Positions 1-12,240 of a DNA stretch of 64,000 nt are shown here, one piece after another. The notes under the pieces are model-generated. The model ran no database searches. It had not been told where the DNA came from and was given only the letters and a program-made list of their open reading frames with translations. Position 1 is the stretch's first letter; each line of letters opens with the position of its first letter. Where the stretch lies: assembly GCA_018894105.1 (NCBI GenBank), contig CM032127.1, positions 33,369,760 to 33,433,759 on the forward strand, read 5' to 3'. The stretch is from Jacaranda mimosifolia (taxonomy: Eukaryota > Streptophyta > Magnoliopsida > Lamiales > Bignoniaceae). The translations under genes and the position numbers were made by a program.

Positions 1-1033
1 TAGTATACAATTTATTATTCTTTATGTCGATGACATCCTTCTCATTAGGAATGAGGTAGGAATGTTAGAGTATACTAAAGTGTAGTTATCTACACAATTC
101 TCTATAAAGGATTTGGGAAAAGCATGATACATATATCTATAGAGATAGATCTAAGTGGATGCTAGGGCTATTCCAAACCCCATACATTGACAGGATACTA
201 AAGAGGTTTAGTATGGAAGAATTAAAGAAGGGATTTCTTTCCGTAGGACATGGCATTCATTTTTCCAAGTCCATCGCCCCCAAGATAGAGCAAGAGAAAC
301 GAAGGATGTCTCACATACCTTATGCTACTGCTATTGGTAACATAATATATGCAGTTCAATGTACAAGATCGGATGTGGCACACTCGCTATGGGTTACAAG
401 TAAGTTCCAATCCAATCCCAGTAAGAGTCACTGGATAGCCGTAAAAGCAATCCTTAAGTACTTAAGAATGACTAAGGACTTATTTTTGGTATATGGTAAT
501 GGGGAATTGAAACTAGAGGGGTTTTTGGATTCAAGTTTCCAATCCAAAGTAGATAACCTCAAATCCACTTCTGGATTTATTTTTTGCCATAATGGCGGCA
601 TGGTGAGTTAGAAGAGTTCCGACAAGACACCACGATTGAGACAACCACTAGGGTGAAATAATTTGTGGTTTTGGAAACCGCAAAAGAAGGTGTTTGGGTG
701 AAAACTCTATCCAAGAATAGATATAGTGCCTAGCATGCATGAGCCCACGGTTGTCTTTAGAAGACAACTTAGGATTTGAGCTAAGATCTCATCAATAATC
801 CAAATGCAGTAATAGAGGCATTTGATATAGCCGAACCACTGAGTGGACAAAGTTGCCTTATAAGAGAATTTATCATTTGATATATGATATCAATTAATAG
901 AGGCAACAACTGAGTGGACAAAGTTGCCTTATAAGAGAATTTAGCCGAACCACTGTCTAAAACCCTAAAAGCAAAAGGTCTTTGAAAAACATCTTGAGAA
1001 AATGGGTCTCAAGGCCATGGGGCATTGGCTTTA
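1..1033 (+). pseudogene. E1 copia pol remnant: RT end and RNase H
   Basis: This is the 3' part of a Ty1/copia pol gene and its 5' part lies outside the window. The RT active-site motif YVDD is readable near positions 25-40 and is followed by ILLIRNE. The frame then breaks (stops near 84 and 130). RNase H is readable from about 159 to 611 (SSFQSKVDNL and SGFIFCHNGG blocks), then stops and shifts follow. The conserved C-terminal block (HLEKMGLKAMGHWL) can still be seen just before the 3' LTR. In working elements RT copies the genomic RNA inside virus-like particles and RNase H removes the RNA strand. This copy cannot encode either. It belongs to the plus-strand element whose 3' LTR follows. Confidence 0.93.
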
Positions 1034-1047
1034 GGGAAATTAGGAAA

Positions 1048-3272
1048 TAGTTGGAATATTGCCCAGCAAGCCAATTAGATTAGCCTTATAAAAGCTATTT
1101 TCTTGTAAAACAATCTTGATTGAATGATATTCTTAATATGACCATCTTCATCTTGTGCTCTTTATTACTTTACTTGCATTTGGATGAAGCCCTTAGATCA
1201 CTCATGACTACGGGATTTAGTTCATTGACCATGGAATAAGTCTCACATGATCATGATCTTAAATCTTCTAAGTCATAGGATCTTATGAAACGGGGCATCT
1301 AAGATCCGAATTGCCTTGCACTAATGATGCATAAATCTAAGAGTTGGATATTGCTCCATTCCATGAGCAAATTTATGAGCTACGAGTGCATGTTAGAGAG
1401 TAAGGCACTGAAGACCCTTCGGAGAATCTACTAGATAGCCATAGTGGTAAGTCAATAGTGGTTAATTCTCCTACTTATGCTTGTGCATATTATTAGTCAT
1501 CTGACCTGAGGATTCATGGTAAACTTGTGTCCAGTCCGCATGCTTTGACTATTCCTTGACCACTTAGCGGGTCTTTCAGGTTAAGTTTAGGTATGAGCAA
1601 CTTGCCACAGAGGTTTGTGAGATCCAAGATGGAATCTGACTCCATGCTTCTGTGAAGGGCGAATACATTCCTATGTATTCTATAATGATCGATTCTAAGA
1701 AATCCTTGCATAAGGTGGTGTGACAATTTGGAAAAAGATTTTTTCAAAGATGAGGTTACACAAGGAAATTGAATATTAAGAATAGAGACATAGTATCGAG
1801 GCTATTAGGGAGCTGGCAAATATCTTGCCCTAGGCTTTTTTCGGGAGATAGGAGATGGAAGGACTATATTTGGATGGTACACATAGAGCTATGATGGTTG
1901 TCCATAATATTCATTTTGAACAACTAGTTGGGCTCCATGGGCTTGAGGTTGGACATCGACCATGGAGATTGGATACTCTTTAATTCATGAGATTAATCAA
2001 ATTGAGTCGATTAGTTTAAAAGAAGCTTTAAACTAAAATGAATATAAGATATTCAAAAGTCACAAAGAGTTGTGAGCCCATGTCCAATGAATGGTAGAAC
2101 CTATTGGGTCACACACAAAACCAATTAGCTTCCAAAATTGGTAGAGCAATTTTCTAAATGTTAGAAATATTCACCCTTTGGTGATCGATTTTCAAGGAAC
2201 TAATTTAACGGTCAATTTTGGCTTAGTTAATTTAAGTGTTAAATTAATCAACTAATTTAAAGAGTTAAATTAGACCAATAATTAAAGATTTAATTATTTG
2301 ATGCCATACTGACCGTCAATTGGTCAAGTTGAGTTGACTAGTTTAAAAAGTTGAGTTGACTAGTTTAAGCTTAAGGGATAAACTTGTTCGATTTAAGAGT
2401 TAAATCAAAGGATAATTAATTAAATTAAAGTGTTTAATTTAATTAATGTGAAGAATAATTTTTGTAGGAAAAATTTAAGTGAAGTGTTCATTTAAATTAA
2501 TATCTTAATTAATTTGGAATTAGATTGCAAATGTAATTGAAATGCACATGAAATTCAAGTAAGGCTTGAATTTGAATTTGTCAACTTGGCATGCTACTTG
2601 TGCGGTCACCTTGAGGAAGATGTGATGCCAACTAGAATCACACCTTCCACCCTCTATATATAGAAATAGAGATATATACATTGCTGAAAAGTGTGAAGAT
2701 TAAATTATTTGCATTCCCTCTAAAAACATTGTCTCTCCATGTATTGCATCTTGTGTTGAGCTTTGCATTCCTTCTTCTTCCCACCCTGAAAATTGGCCTC
2801 ATCTACCTCATTTCTCCTCTCTAATTCCAGCTTCTAGTGAGGGGAAATTGGAAGAATGATTGGGGTGTGGATCATATGAATAGAGGCAAGGCATTTGACT
2901 TGCTGATTTTTGGAGATCCATTGCAGTAGGTCCGAATTGGCGATTTTTTTTGGAGAGATCCAGAAGGATTTTTGCTCCAAAATTTTCATAGTATCTTCTT
3001 CATTGTGTGGAGGTGTTCCAAATTTAATTTGGTGATTTTTGGAGTAGTATAACCGGGGAAAAGGTTTTCGCCTTTCCGCTGTGTTGATTCTAGACAGTTT
3101 CTGGATCCACGAGAGATACTTGATTTTCTCCTTGTTTTGAGCTACAAGAGGTAATTCTTCTTCCTAATCCAGTTCTATAGCATGACTAGATCCTTGGTCG
3201 CCTGAGTAGCTTAGTTATTTTTCAAGCTTATGATGTTTTGATTTATAGATCCTAGCGTCATTTTTGCCTTCA
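1048..3272 (+). repeat. E1 3' LTR, about 2.2 kb
   Basis: This LTR directly follows the RNase H end. Its start is decayed (TAGTTGGAATATTGCCC against TGTTGGAATAGTGCCC in better copies). It ends in TTCA at 3272, followed at once by minus-strand RNase H sequence of E2, so 3272/3273 is an insertion junction. It contains the AT-rich U3 palindrome region (about 2210-2460), a TATA box at 2655-2663, and the family's transcribed 3' third. The five bases after it, CGCAC (3273-3277), should recur left of the missing 5' LTR if the insertion is simple. Confidence 0.9.
2652..2671 (+). promoter_or_regulatory. TATA box within palindrome, E1 LTR
   Basis: TATATATAG sits between arms CTCTAT and ATAGAG. This is the expected core promoter of the LTR and the R region would start some 30 bp downstream. 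The flanking palindrome is a recurrent feature of the LTRs in this window. Confidence 0.6.
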
Positions 3273-3487
3273 CGCACTACATCCAACACCTGGATAAAGT
3301 TTTTCATCCCACCATGGTGTCTTGTTCGAAACTCTTCCAACTCACCACGTTGTCATGGAGGCAAAATATAAATCAAAAGGTGGATTTTAGGCCATCTACA
3401 TCGGATTGGGAACTAGAATCCAAAAACCCCTCGAGTTTCAATTCTCTATTGCTGTATACCAAAAACAAGTCCTTAGTCATTCTCAGA
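3273..3487 (-). pseudogene. E2 RNase H fragment
   Basis: This is a minus-strand remnant of copia RNase H, recognised by comparison with the intact blocks in E13. It carries the reverse complement of the KSSKQD, SSFQSDVDD and GNGELKLE regions. On the right it joins directly to integrase-tail sequence at about 3488, so the whole RT domain (roughly 900 bp) is deleted. On the left it is broken by the E1 insertion. It has no coding capacity. Confidence 0.85.
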
Positions 3488-4914
3488 TGTTGTGTGTAAG
3501 GCTCTTATTGCTCACTTCTTTTTACTGCTTGTGGGATTTTATGATCATCTTGAACTTCATCATGTTCAACAACAATGCCATTTTTATCCAACATAAATTG
3601 CTTTTTCAAAAAGTAGGCGTTCCTCAAAACAAACACCTTTTATTCTGAGAGATCATAAAAATAATAACCCAAAGACTCTCTCGGCTGAAACTTGCACAAG
3701 GTGAATCTACTAAACAACTTGTCTCCTACTAATCACTAGACGTAAACGAGAGATCCCCAAACTTTAAGATAATGGTAAGAGGGTGCTTTGCCATACCACA
3801 TCTCATGCGGTGTTTTTAGCATAGACTTTGAAGGTACTACATTCTGTAACTTCATCTCCGCTTCTAAGGTATATCCCCAAAAGGATATAGGCACATCAAA
3901 AAAGCTCATCATGGAACGTATCAGTCAAATAAGGTATAGTTTCTTCTCTCGGCTACTCCATTGTGTTAGGGTATGTCGGCTAGAGACTACTGTGAGAGAA
4001 TCTCATTCTCCTTTAGATAACCTAAAAATTTGGTACTTAAGTATTCTCCCATTCGATCCAGTCGAAGAGTTTTTAGCACTTAGTCTCTTTTACTTTTCTA
4101 CTTCATTCCTATGCTCTTTGAACTTTTCAAAGGCTTTGGACTTGTACTTCATAGATACATATGTCCGAACCGACTATAATCATAGGTGAAAGTGATGAAG
4201 TAAGAATAGCCTCCTCTCGCACTAACTCTTAGTGGGCCACAAACATCCACGTAGATCAAATCAAAAGAACTTGTGGTACGTTTCGTTTGTCCTATAAAAG
4301 GAGCCTTGGTCATTTTTTTTTTCAAACAAGATTCACAAGTAGGAAGGTCCTCAATGTCACTAACATTTAGTACTTTGAGAACTTCTAACTTGTTCATACT
4401 ATTTTTAGAGATATATCTGAGTCTTGCCTGCCATAAAATGGCATATTCTTGGTTATCTAATTTTCTTTTACTTAATTGAATGTGTATCAATGAAGGTTGA
4501 GAATAAAAAATGTATAATCCTTATTTAATGTACCTTGTGCAATTAAAGAACTACTCTTTAATGCTTTCAACATCCCATTCAATATAGAAAAATCATATTC
4601 TTCATTATCAACAACATGAATAGAAATAATGTTCGTAACAAGATTAGGTACATAATAACAAGGATTTAATACAATGCAAGCATTCCTTAAGTCTAACTTG
4701 ACAACACCTTGGACCATGCGGCAACTCTTGCTCCATTTTCTAGGTGGAGGATCATATCCCCTTCATTAACACTCTTTCTTCTTTCCATCCCCTGAACGAA
4801 TTACAAAAGTGAGAACCATATGCGGTATTAAATACCTATAAGGAAGAATTAGTCATCAAGTGTACTTCAATAAAGTACCTACCCTTCCTAAGGGTGCCAA
4901 GGTATTCCTTGTAA
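3488..4914 (-). pseudogene. E2 protease and integrase remnant
   Basis: Read on the minus strand, this holds the aspartic protease tail (about 4914-4620), the GAG-pre-integrase zinc domain and the integrase core. The longest open stretch (4490 to 4149) shows the LPTCESCLKKKMTKAPF block with both zinc Cys. The usual HARLGHIS has become QARLRYIS, so both zinc-binding His are lost. The first catalytic Asp (DVCGPL) is present. Several frameshifts and stops follow toward 3488. Integrase would join the cDNA to host DNA; this copy is dead. Confidence 0.88.
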
Positions 4915-5698
4915 TTTCTTTCCAATGGCCCTTTTCACCACAATAGAAACAAGTTCCATCAATTTTAGCCTCTTCACTTTTCTTGACTCATCCCTAAACT
5001 TTTCAAGTGTTGCTTCCCTTTGTAGAAAGAACTCTTCTACCTTTTACCTCTCTTTATAGGACCCCTAGGGCCATTAGAGTTAAAGGAGGAAGCAAAAATA
5101 AAAGGCTTTTCCATTTTCTTTGTCTCCTTGGTGGTCAACAATATATTCACCAATTCGTTAATTGTTACTTCTTGCTTGGACATATTAAAGTTCATAATAA
5201 ATTAGTCGAATGAGGATGGTAATGACTTTAGGATCAAATCCATGTATAGATCCTTGTCCATATCTAGTTTCCAACCTTCTTAATAAGTCCAATCATCTTG
5301 AACCTGTGATCATGTACATTTGAACCCTCTACCATCCTTAACCTGAAAAGCTCTCTAGATAAATCGAACCTTTCATGTCTAGTTTGGACACCATACAACT
5401 TTTGTAGGTGTGAATAGATCTCAATAGCATGTTTTGTATACTCATGACTCTTTTGGAGCTCATTGGTCACGAAAGCCATCATGAGACATCTCGCTTATAG
5501 ATCATCTATAAAATTGGTGAACACTTTACAAGCCTCATTAGTGGCATCGTCACCTAAGGTGTCAGTGGACTTTGATGAAGAACATATGTAATCTTTTCGG
5601 AGTTTAGAACAATTTTGAGGTTTCTCAACTAATCATGAAAGTTTGGCCTAATGAGTTTATTAGTTTCCAAAATAATGTGGAGTGGGATTTTTAGCCAT
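4915..5698 (-). pseudogene. E2 gag remnant
   Basis: Minus-strand gag, with the start codon complement at 5696-5698 (reads MAKNP, like other copies). The capsid region is open from 5482 to 5264 (ELQKSHEYTKHAIEIYSHLQ). The zinc knuckle near 4935-4965 reads CFYCGEKGHWK and then shifts frame, losing the last Cys. Gag would form the virus-like particle and bind the RNA. Stops and frameshifts throughout. Confidence 0.87.
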
Positions 5699-7626
5699 TT
5701 TTTTGGAAGATTTCGAAAATCTACGAGAGGTAAACAAGAAGAGTATAAGCATATGATTGAATGTTGATATTTAAAACATATTCATGGTCTTTCAAGCATA
5801 TTTTTATTCCACCATTTTATCAAATTCTTCACCTCATAGAAGAATTTGTGAAATCTCATTTCCTAGCGAGAATCAAGACCCTAAGGATTTGCAAGTGGAC
5901 CCCTATGTCAGAATGTATATCTATAAACAATCCAAAGGTAAGCAACTTTTGCTAATTGCATCCCCATGCAACTCTTGATATATTTTACCTCACTTTCCAT
6001 GTAGATCCCCTTGATGGATGACCTATACATTACTAAGTGTTAAGTCAAACTTACCAATCAAACTTTGATTCGAGACTGCTCCACAGCGTCCCCCGTATCC
6101 GAGTGTATAATATGTGGGAAGCCTCAAATCGTAGGTGCATCATATGCTAAGTATATGATCACAACTTTTCATCTAAGTGTGGCCTCCATGTCCGAATGTA
6201 TATCACACAAAGATAGTAGCACCATCATGCCATATTCTATTGGTGGAAGGCTTGGATTAATTAAAAATCCTTTTAATTTCTATCATTTTGACTTAATATT
6301 TGAAAGTACTTAGACATTCTAAGTGGAGGGTTTTTCTTGCTTGCAAAGATCTCATCATTTTTATCTTCTTATTTAGGTTTTCTATATCCAAACTATGCAT
6401 TTCATACACTAATAGGATATGGAAAGTATAAATAAATAAATGCGCCTAGCATGCTCCTAGGGTGGGATGACCATAAGCCTTAACCAAGTAGTGCACTTAG
6501 AGCCATAGGCGCACTACTTAGTTGATTTTAAGTGGGTTGATTAAATCTAGCTATTACATAAGTATCTCCCATACATTCATGGGTCTTTTTTGCTCCTTGC
6601 AACATTTACATGAGAAAGAAATACTCACTCCTAATGATTATACTTGCATAACATTTACAAGATAGAAATTAAGAGGCATGCAAGCCCCCAATTTAATGCA
6701 ACCCTTTTCAACACTTGAAACAAATAAAATCAATATTAAAAGCTCATGATCATCTCTAATCATTCATCATCCATTCAATAATTAAATGAACAATAAATAA
6801 ATCTAAAATTAGCATTCAATTCCAACAATTAAATGCTTATCTCATAAACAATCAGTTGGCCAAGCAAGATCAAGCATAACAATTATGCAACATTATTGAA
6901 GATTAACTTTAACAAGTTTTTAAAATCAATCAAAAATATCAAACATAATTTTGAGAACTTGCGTAATACTTGTGCATCTATTATGTGTGAAGTAAAACAC
7001 TTTTGGTTACTTAAGGAGCCTAAAACAACACTCCAAACTCGCCTAGACCACAACAATCCACTATCGACCTAGCCTGGGCACACTGCCACATGGTAGGTGA
7101 GCGCATGGCACTCCCGCTGCCTGGTCAGCGCTTGGCCAAGGCTGGCAACTCTCTATTTTTGTGGTTTTGGCCGAGTTAAGTGAATTTTTGTGCAACTTTT
7201 GTGCATCAAAAAATTTAGGACGCCTCCTAAATATTAAATCACACAATATAGATGAAATTTCAAATCTAAAACACCTTTAAAAAAAATGAAAATCACCTTC
7301 TTCAAAAATCTCTAACAAACTCCAATCATATTGGATCTAAAAATAACCAAAACACCTTAAGGTCAAATTTAACATGATATGTCAACATATAACATCTACT
7401 AATGCCAAATCAAAATTCAACAATAGCAACTATGAATCAAGACATACTAATCATATGAATTAACACTTGAAACACATTATCATGCTTTGAATTCATCAAG
7501 CAAAGGAGCCACATACAACATCATTCAAACACTCCAATACATAGGCTGGATCAAGTATTTGGAGATATAGATCAATTCATCACATGGATCAGTCAATCAA
7601 AAAAATCCAAATCATAGCATGAATAA
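5699..7626 (-). other. E2 untranslated leader
   Basis: About 1.9 kb between PBS and gag, homologous to the leaders of E5, E8, E12 and E13. It holds the fourfold repeated motif (best copies at 5898-5921, 6088-6110 and 6181-6208, minus strand, with the TATACAT type core), the conserved hairpin at 6482-6523 and the GC-rich island at about 7075-7150. A 61-codon open frame at 7246-7061 (minus) crosses the GC-rich island. It is not conserved as protein and I do not call it a gene. Confidence 0.85.
6482..6523 (-). other. Leader hairpin, E2 copy
   Basis: Arms AACCAAGTAGTGCAC (6482-6496) and GCGCACTACTTAGTT (6509-6523) enclose 12 bases. In minus-strand RNA all 15 positions can pair, two of them as G-U. 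This copy has the AG/CT version of the two covarying pairs, like the E8 copy. Confidence 0.7.
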
Positions 7627-7639
7627 GGCTCCAATACCA
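7627..7639 (-). other. E2 primer-binding site
   Basis: On the minus strand this reads TGGTATTGGAGCC, two changes from the initiator tRNA-Met-type TGGTATCAGAGCC. It lies two bases inside the LTR end at 7642, the standard position for priming minus-strand DNA synthesis. Confidence 0.85.
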
Positions 7640-7641
7640 TT

Positions 7642-8813
7642 TGAAGTCACATGTAGTGCTAGGAACCAATTATCAAAGCATAAAAATGCCAAAATAACTA
7701 GGCTACATATGAAGCCAAGGATCTAAACATGCCATAGATTCATATTTGGCATGAGGATTAGCTTGATTTGCTCAAAATCAAAGGAAAACTAGGAAGAAGA
7801 TATCAACTCCTTGATTCTGTCTTCTAGTGGCACAACAGATTTCTAGCCACTTTTGTCCAACCAAACGAACTCATAATTGAGTGAAACTTGGGCCAAACGA
7901 TCACCAACGCCTTGATGATTCTTTAATAAAAGTTTAAGCTCCAAAAAATTTTGTCAAGACCTCTAATGGAAGCTCCAAAATTATTGCCTAAACAGAGGAT
8001 TTCCAAAATGCTAGCAATCCAATTGTTTTGCCTCTAATGATAAGATCCACACACCAATGAACAATCCAATTCTCCTCAATGTTAGGTGGAGAACAAGGAG
8101 GATAAATGCAAGGATGAAGGCTTGACTTATAGGTAGGAGATGAAGAAATGTGAAACTTAAACACATGAGGTAACACATGGGAAATTTGAGGGAAAATGAG
8201 AGAATCTAATCTAAGATCTAGATTGCATGCATTCACATTAAGTGGCCATCCCCTTCTCTCTCTATATCTATATATAGAGGGAGGGAAGGCATGATGCCAA
8301 GGTGGCATACTTTCCTTAACTTGGCAAACTAGTGGCATGTGAATTTAACTATGCATTTGAATTTCATTTGGAATCTTCATTTTATCTCATGAAATATCAT
8401 CAAAATAAATTATAATGCCACACCAAATGAACTCTTCATTTCAATTTTTCATCCAAAAATAATTCTTCATTTTAATTAAATTAAACTCTTTAATTTAATT
8501 AATTAACCTTTGACTTAACTCTTAAGTCAATTTGCTTAACTCTTTAAGCAAGTTATTGTTAACTTAACTCCTTAAGTTAACTTAACCAATTGACATCATG
8601 TGGTACCAAATAATTAACTCCTTAATTAATTGGTCAAATTTAACTCCTTAAGTAATTGAACAAATTTAACAATTAAATTGATTAAACAAAAATGACCATA
8701 AATTGCATCAACCGTCTACCTCCAAAAATTGGTCATGAAGGAATATTTCTAACTGTTAGAAAATTCCCCTTCATCAAGTAGGATTTGCAATTGGCTTTTG
8801 TTTGTAACCCATT
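7642..8813 (-). repeat. E2 5' LTR, truncated
   Basis: Minus-strand LTR with its 3' end (TTCA complement, TGAAG) at 7642. It contains the TATA palindrome at 8260-8279 and the AT-rich U3 array (about 8470-8700). At about 8814 it breaks into a second minus-strand LTR (E3) that starts roughly 100 bp inside its own 3' end, so about 1 kb of U3 is missing. Confidence 0.85.
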
Positions 8814-10306
8814 AGGATTAAGGTCAAATTGTTACCGCTCAAGCAAAATCCAACTAAGACTTGAAGTTGTGCTTCCTTTCCTGAAAGCAGATAGCTTCTG
8901 GCACAGCAAGGTGTGATCAACTTTTGATCGGGAAAATCACCTTGGATTCAAGCCAAATCTGGACCAAACTTTTGCCAACTTACCTCTAGCAAGACCTCGA
9001 ATAGAGTCCAAAATGTTACTACTGGAATAGAGGATCGCCAAAGCCAAGCAATCCGAAATCATCTTGCCTCTATTGCCAAAGTCCATACACCTATGGACAA
9101 TCCTTTTCTCCTTAATTCAAATGGAAAAACTAAGAAGAAAAAGAGCTGGTAGGAGGCCGAAAATGAGGGGGAGGTGAAGATGAGAGTGAAACCTCAGTTC
9201 ATGGGAGAATCACAATTTTGGAGGGAAATTTTCAATCTAACTATTGGATACGCAAAATGTGTGAATTCTACTATTATGTGGCCACCCCCTATATATATAT
9301 ATATATATAAGGAGGATGGTGTGATGTCAAGGCAGCATCACACCTTCCTCAAGGAGGGGTACCACCTAAGCATGCCAACTTGCAAGCATTTTGCAAGTTA
9401 CATGTGAATTTGTGATGAATTTGAATTTCATTTGGAATCTACATTTCATCTTACGAAATGTCTACCAAATAAATTCTAATTACACACCAAGTGAACATTT
9501 CATTTGAAATGTTCCCTCCAAAATCATTTCTTCACTTTTATTTAATTGAACTTTAACTTAACAATTAAGTAACCTAACTTAACTCTTTAAGTTAACTTGA
9601 CCAATTGATAGTCATGTGGCACCAAATTAAATTAACACTTAATTTAATTGGTCTTAATTTAACTCCTTAAATTAATTAGATCAATTCAACAATTAAATTG
9701 ATCGAGCTGAAATGACTAAAAATTGTGTCAATTGAATCCCTCAATTTTCGATCACCTGGTAATTATTCAAACGCTTAAAAAATTTCCCTCATCATGTAGA
9801 ATTTTCAATTGGCTTTTGTGTGTGACCCATTAAGTTCTACCACTTATTGGACATGGGTCATAACCTTTATGACTTTAGAATATCATATATTCATGTTAGT
9901 TCAAACTCCTTTAAACTAACTGACTCAATTCAATTAATCTATATTAATTAAAAAGTACATAATCTCCACGGTCGATGTCCAACCTCAAGCCTGTGGAGTC
10001 CAACAATTGGCCGAATGAATGCTTTTGTTGAACTATTCTAGCTCTACATGTACCATACAAATACAGTCCTTCTATCTCCTATCTCTATGAAAGAGGCCCA
10101 ACGCAAGATATTTGTCAGCTCCTTAATAGCCTCAATACTATGCATCTATTCTCAATGTTCGATTCCTATTTGTGACCTTGTCTTTGGAAAACCCTTTTCC
10201 AAATTATCACACTGCCTTGGCCAAGGACTCCTTAGAATCAATCATTATAGAACCCATATGAGATGCATTCGCCCTTCACAAAGCTGATAAGTTAGATCCC
10301 ATCTTG
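8814..10306 (-). repeat. E3 LTR fragment
   Basis: Minus-strand LTR lacking its last about 100 bp on the left. The core promoter region at about 9290-9310 has expanded into an (AT)n microsatellite ending ATAAGG. On the right it stops at TCTTG (10302-10306), where the plus-strand LTR of E4 starts, so E4 was inserted here. No internal region accompanies it. Confidence 0.82.
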
Positions 10307-12000
10307 TGATGGAATAGTGCTCTGCAAACTAATTAGATTGACGATGTAAACTATTTCACTTGTGATACAATCTTAATTGAATGATATTATCAATATGTCC
10401 ATCTTCATCTTATGTTTATATTTACTTCACTGGCATTTGGTTGAAGCCCTTAGATCAAACAAGACTATGGAAGTTGGTCCTGCATTGGGTGGTGATCATT
10501 GAATAAGTCTTATATGGTCATGATCTTAAATCTTTCAGGTCATACGATCTATAGAGATAGGGCATCTAAGATTTGAATGGACTTGTACTAAGAAGACATA
10601 GATATGAGGAGTTGCATATTACTCCATTTCATGGGCAATCCCATATGAGATATAGATACATGTTAATGAGTGCTTGTTAGGGAACAAGGTACTGAAGGCC
10701 TACCCGGAGAATCCACTAGATAGCCAAAGTGACAAGTTGGTAGTGGCAAGTTCTCCTGCTTACGCTAGTGCATATAATTAGTCCTTTGACTTGAGGTTCC
10801 ACGGTAACCTTAGGTTTAGGTCCTCATATTTTGACTCCTCCTCGGTTACCTAGCGGGCCATTCGGGTGGTGATTGGGCATGAGCTACTTAGATAAAAAGG
10901 TTTGTGAGATCCAAGATGGAATTTGACTCTTCGTCATTGTGAAGGGTGAGCACATCTCCTACGTATTCTATAATGATCAATTCCAAGAAATCCTTGCGCA
11001 AAGTAGTATGATAATTTGGAAAAAGAATTTTCTAAATATGAGGTCATAAATTGGAATCAAAGATTGGGAATAGAGATATAGTATCGAGGCTATTAAGGCG
11101 CCAACAAATATTTTTCCTCTTTCAGAAGATAAGAGATAAAAGGATCGTATTTGCATGGTACGCGTAGAGCTATAATGGTTTTTGAAGAGCAGTCATTTTG
11201 GCCAATTAGTTGGGCTCCATGGGCTTAAGGTTGAACATCGACCATGGAGATTGGGTAGTCTTCAATTAATGGAGATTAATTGAATTGAGTCGATTAAATT
11301 AAAAGAGTTTAAACTAAAAGAAATATATGATATTCAAAAGCTACAAGGAGTTGTGAGCCCATGTCAAATGAATGGTAGAACCTATCGGGTCACACACAAA
11401 AGCTAATTACATTTCCTAAGTGATGGAGAAACTTTCTAAGTGTTAGAAAATTCACTCCGTAGAGACCGATTTTGGGTGACCGAAAATTGAGGTCAATTTT
11501 GGCTTAATTAATTTAAGTGTTAAATTGATCAACTAATTTAAGGAGTTAAATTAGACCAATAATCAAAGAGCTAATTATTTAGTACCATGTGACCATCAAT
11601 TGGTCTAGTTAAAGAGTTAAGTTAACAAAATTAAGCTTAAAGAGTTAAGGTTGTTGACTTAAGAGTTAAGTCAAGAATTAATTAATTAAATTAAAGTATT
11701 TAATTTAATTAATGAGAGGAATATATTTTGAAGGAAAAATTCAAATGATAGGATCATTTTAGTGTGACATTTAATTAATTTGAAATTAGATTTCAAATGT
11801 AATTGAAATGCACAACAAATTCAAATTAGATTTGAATTTGCCAACTTGCATGCATTGCAAGCATGTTGGCGGTCCCCCTCTCTTGAGGAAGGTGTGGTGC
11901 CAACTTGGCATCACACCGTCCTCCTTGGTTGCCTGTAAGCACTAGTTTATTTAAACTTTTGATGTTTTATTATTAGATACTAATACTTTACTTGCTTTCA
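10307..12000 (+). repeat. E4 5' LTR, internally deleted
   Basis: Plus-strand LTR starting TGATGGAATAGTGC at 10307 and ending TTTCA at 12000. It is about 1.7 kb instead of 2.2 kb. The U3 half is normal, but just after the GGCATCACACC box (about 11905) it jumps at about 11940 to the terminal U5 bases. The TATA box and most of the transcribed LTR part are gone, so it cannot act as a promoter. Confidence 0.85.
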
Positions 12001-12240
12001 AGTGGTATCAAAGCCTAATTATGCTTTGATTTAGATTTTTTGATTGATTGATTCATCTGATGGATTGATCAAAATCACCAAATTCTTGGTTCATATGATG
12101 GATTGGAGTGTTTGAATGATGTTGTGTGTGGCTTCTTGATTGATGAATTGAAAGTATGCTAGTATGTATTTTAAGTGTTGATTCATATAATTAGTATGTT
12201 TTAATCCATAGCTATTAATGTTTAATATTGCAGATATGCT
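12001..12240 (+). other. E4 PBS and leader stub
   Basis: PBS at 12003-12015 (TGGTATCAAAGCC, one change from the tRNA-Met type), then about 225 bp of leader matching the first part of the E5 leader. The leader ends at about 12240 and continues directly with the integrase tail. Roughly 1.8 kb of leader plus gag, PR and most of IN are deleted. Confidence 0.82.

Noticed and set aside
7988..8338. 116-codon minus-strand open frame
   Set aside because: It lies inside the E2 LTR across the TATA palindrome, and equivalent frames are closed in the other LTRs.
12220..12240. Functional intron acceptor at TTTAATATTGCAG in E4
   Set aside because: The other leaders have a related GGCATTGGTAGAT sequence here and no splice evidence is visible; kept only as a question under the E4 finding.
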